DNA from: JANQEU01 sp965601455
GTDB lineage: Bacteria; Bacteroidota; Bacteroidia; Cytophagales; Cyclobacteriaceae
DNA: 64,000 nt
Direction of reading: 5' to 3'
Assembly: GCA_965601455.1 (NCBI GenBank)
Contig: OZ271831.1
Span: 62,001 to 126,000 of the forward strand
The translations under genes were made by a program, and so were the position numbers. Of this stretch, positions 62,459-64,000 are shown one piece after another; position 1 is the first letter of the stretch; every line of letters begins with the position of its first letter. Below the pieces are notes generated by a model that did not search any database, was not told the DNA's origin, and saw nothing but the letters and a program-made list of their open reading frames with translations.

Positions 62459-63028
62459 ATGGCAAAGCAAAAAAAAGAGAAGTTACACGCTGAAGATCAA
62501 GAATCCGTAAATAACGAGACTCTAGAACAGGAGAACACTCCAGTGGAAGAGGATCAAGTAGAAAGCACAGCCAAAAAAGATGATGAGGGTATGTCTTTGG
62601 AGGAGCAATTGGAGGAAGCCAAAGACAAATATCTTCGACTGTATTCCGAATTCGACAATTTTCGTCGTAGAACCAGCAAGGAACGTTTGGATTTAATCAA
62701 TTCGGCTGGTCGTGAAGTAATTGAATCACTCCTGCCTGTGTTGGACGATTTTGAAAGAGCAATGAAAGCTTCTGATACCTCTGATGAGGATGAAGGAATG
62801 AAGCTCATCTACAATAAAATGAAAAAGGCACTCACCGATAAGGGTCTTAAAGACATGGGTACAAAGCAAGGTGATGATTTCGACGATGAGTTTCATGAGG
62901 CAGTTACACAAATCCCGGCACCAGACAAGTCATTGGAGGGGAAAATAGTTGACGTTATTGAGCCTGGATATTTTATGGGAGAGAAAGTCATCCGTTTTGC
63001 GAAAGTGGTAACAGGGGCAAAATCATAG
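62459..63028 (+). CDS. grpE: Nucleotide exchange factor GrpE
   Basis: 189 aa. An acidic coiled-coil N-terminus (residues about 1-80) precedes the GrpE dimer core: YLRLYSEFDNFRRRTSKERLDLI, LLPVLDDFERAM, and the C-terminal beta-wing PGYFMGEKVIRFAKVVV-like end (GYFMGEKVIRFAKVVTG). It releases ADP from DnaK. dnaJ starts directly after its stop. No CIRCE-type operator is visible in the 82-bp upstream gap. Confidence 0.96.
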   Translation: MAKQKKEKLHAEDQESVNNETLEQENTPVEEDQVESTAKKDDEGMSLEEQLEEAKDKYLRLYSEFDNFRRRTSKERLDLINSAGREVIESLLPVLDDFERAMKASDTSDEDEGMKLIYNKMKKALTDKGLKDMGTKQGDDFDDEFHEAVTQIPAPDKSLEGKIVDVIEPGYFMGEKVIRFAKVVTGAKS

Positions 63029-64000
63029 ATGGAAAAGAGAGATTATTACGACGTTTTAGGCGTTGACCGTGGATCCACTCAAGATGAAATAAAAAAGGCT
63101 TATCGAAAGATTGCCATCAAGTTTCATCCTGATAAAAATCCGGGAGACTCAGAAGCCGAAGAGAAGTTTAAGGAAGCGGCCGAGGCGTATGAGGTGCTCT
63201 CTAACCAGGAAAAGCGACAGAGATACGATCAATTTGGACATCAGGGAGTAGGTGGTGCTGGTGGCTTCGGTGGCGGTAATATGAATATGGAAGACATATT
63301 CTCGCAGTTTGGAGACATTTTTGGTGGTGGCAGCCCCTTTGAAAGCTTCTTTGGTGGCGGTGGAAGAAGTGGTGGCAGAAGAGTCCGAAAAGGCACTAAT
63401 CTTCGAATCAAGATCAAACTCACGCTTGAAGAAATCGCAAATGGAGTTGAAAAAAAGATCAAGGTTAACAGACTGGTTGTAGATCCTTCCACAACTTTCA
63501 AAACGTGTCCTACTTGCAACGGAACCGGCCAGGTTAAAAAGGTGATGAATACCATGCTTGGTCAGATGATGTCTACCAGTACCTGTCCTACCTGTGGTGG
63601 TTCTGGACAAATGGTTGACAAAAGAGGGCCTGGAACTGACAGCACCGGAATGAAGCGTAACGAGGAAGTGATTTCTATAAATATTCCGGCTGGTGTAAAT
63701 GAAGGAATGCAGCTATCTATGTCAGGTAAAGGGAATGAAGTCGCGGGAGGTGTTCCTGGAGACTTACTTATCCTGATAGAAGAGGTAGAAAATGAAAAGC
63801 TGAAAAGAGACGGAAATAATGTTATTTTCGAGTTGTTTGTCAGTTTCATCGATGCTGCTCTCGGATCATCTGTGGAAGTACCTACTATAGATGGAAAAGT
63901 AAAAATCAAAATTGAGCCGGGTACCCAAAGTGGAAAGATATTACGCTTGAGAGGCAAAGGGATAAAAGACATAGATGGCTATGGCAAAGGGGATCAACTT
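63029..64000 (+). CDS. dnaJ: Chaperone DnaJ, 3'-truncated by window end
   Basis: 324 codons visible, with the C-terminus beyond the window. The J domain (residues 1-70) has YYDVLGVDRGSTQDEIKKAYRK and the HPD motif in KFHPDKNPG; a Gly/Phe-rich linker follows. In the zinc-finger region only two CxxCxGxG motifs are present (CPTCNGTG and CPTCGGSG), not four. The substrate-binding domains follow (VSINIPAGVNEGMQLSMSGKG, DLLILIEE, DAALGSSVEVPTIDGK). It is the co-chaperone that stimulates DnaK ATPase, adjacent to grpE. Confidence 0.93.
   Translation, partial: MEKRDYYDVLGVDRGSTQDEIKKAYRKIAIKFHPDKNPGDSEAEEKFKEAAEAYEVLSNQEKRQRYDQFGHQGVGGAGGFGGGNMNMEDIFSQFGDIFGGGSPFESFFGGGGRSGGRRVRKGTNLRIKIKLTLEEIANGVEKKIKVNRLVVDPSTTFKTCPTCNGTGQVKKVMNTMLGQMMSTSTCPTCGGSGQMVDKRGPGTDSTGMKRNEEVISINIPAGVNEGMQLSMSGKGNEVAGGVPGDLLILIEEVENEKLKRDGNNVIFELFVSFIDAALGSSVEVPTIDGKVKIKIEPGTQSGKILRLRGKGIKDIDGYGKGDQL

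Noticed and set aside
63149..63972. Minus-strand frames opposite dnaJ
   Set aside because: Antisense to the Gly-rich and conserved DnaJ coding sequence; no homology pattern.
1..64000. tRNA, rRNA, insertion sequences, integrases or attachment sites
   Set aside because: Gaps between genes are short and hold no cloverleaf-like sequence; no transposase or recombinase frame is present apart from RuvA.

Overview
The window comes from a chromosome of the phylum Bacteroidota, most likely a marine-type member of the Cytophagales. The evidence is: two giant surface proteins with type IX secretion (T9SS) sorting domains, a SprA translocon, a short SigA, an archaeal-type ProS, Bacteroidota-specific DUF families (DUF4292, DUF4837, DUF1599, BT_3928-like), AT-leaning DNA, weak ribosome binding sites, and several TAnnTTTG promoter boxes. 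The genus assignment is inference. I see no tRNA, rRNA, CRISPR array, transposase or phage gene. Except for the repeat-rich first 9.4 kb, this is ordinary core genome.

Layout. 1-9.4 kb: a 5'-truncated repeat adhesin and a 1924-aa leucine-rich-repeat protein, both ending in the same T9SS sorting domain; their last 91 bp are identical. 9.4-12.4 kb (minus): proS-nfeD-floA. 12.5-15.7 kb: a Trp/Gly- and Ser/Arg-rich exported protein followed by a FadL-like outer-membrane barrel. 15.7-17.8 kb (minus): DUF1599, a DoxX/MauE-like membrane protein and aroK. 17.8-19.5 kb: folP-cdaA. 19.5-22.8 kb: kbl with a small unknown gene, divergent from a threonine dehydrogenase of the SDR type, then an enoyl-CoA hydratase. 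22.9-26.6 kb: TPR protein, DUF4292 lipoprotein and a degenerate M23/EnvC-like protein. 26.6-33.6 kb: tatA-gatA, MltD-like transglycosylase, DUF4837 lipoprotein, maeB, ruvA. 33.6-42.3 kb: sprA, gcvH, VanZ-like, TonB-like. 42.3-47.7 kb (minus): plsC, gatC, a 912-aa membrane TPR protein, hutH. 47.8-51.2 kb: NatAB-like ABC transporter and an orphan histidine kinase. 51.3-54.4 kb: DUF4197 lipoprotein, sigA, porin. 54.4-57.8 kb: aminotransferase, heptose-phosphate kinase-like gene, 7TMR-DISM protein. 57.8-64 kb: hemE, L-serine dehydratase, M42-type peptidase, adk, obgE, grpE, dnaJ (cut by the window end).

How they connect. SprA is the outer-membrane channel through which the two sorting-domain proteins would leave the cell, so cargo and exporter lie in one window. 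Tdh and Kbl form the two-step threonine-to-glycine route; GcvH belongs to glycine cleavage and SdaA to serine breakdown, giving an amino-acid catabolic theme together with HutH and MaeB. The envelope theme (EnvC-like, MltD-like, FloA/NfeD, TPR/DUF4292) is strong.

I found no clearly new defence or biosynthetic system. The best leads are the recently homogenised sorting-domain tail, the 255-bp in-frame tandem repeats, the paired low-complexity exported protein and barrel, the uncharacterised 912-aa membrane TPR protein, the LolB-like DUF4292 lipoprotein, and promoter boxes placed so close to the hemE and gatC start codons that their mRNAs may be leaderless.
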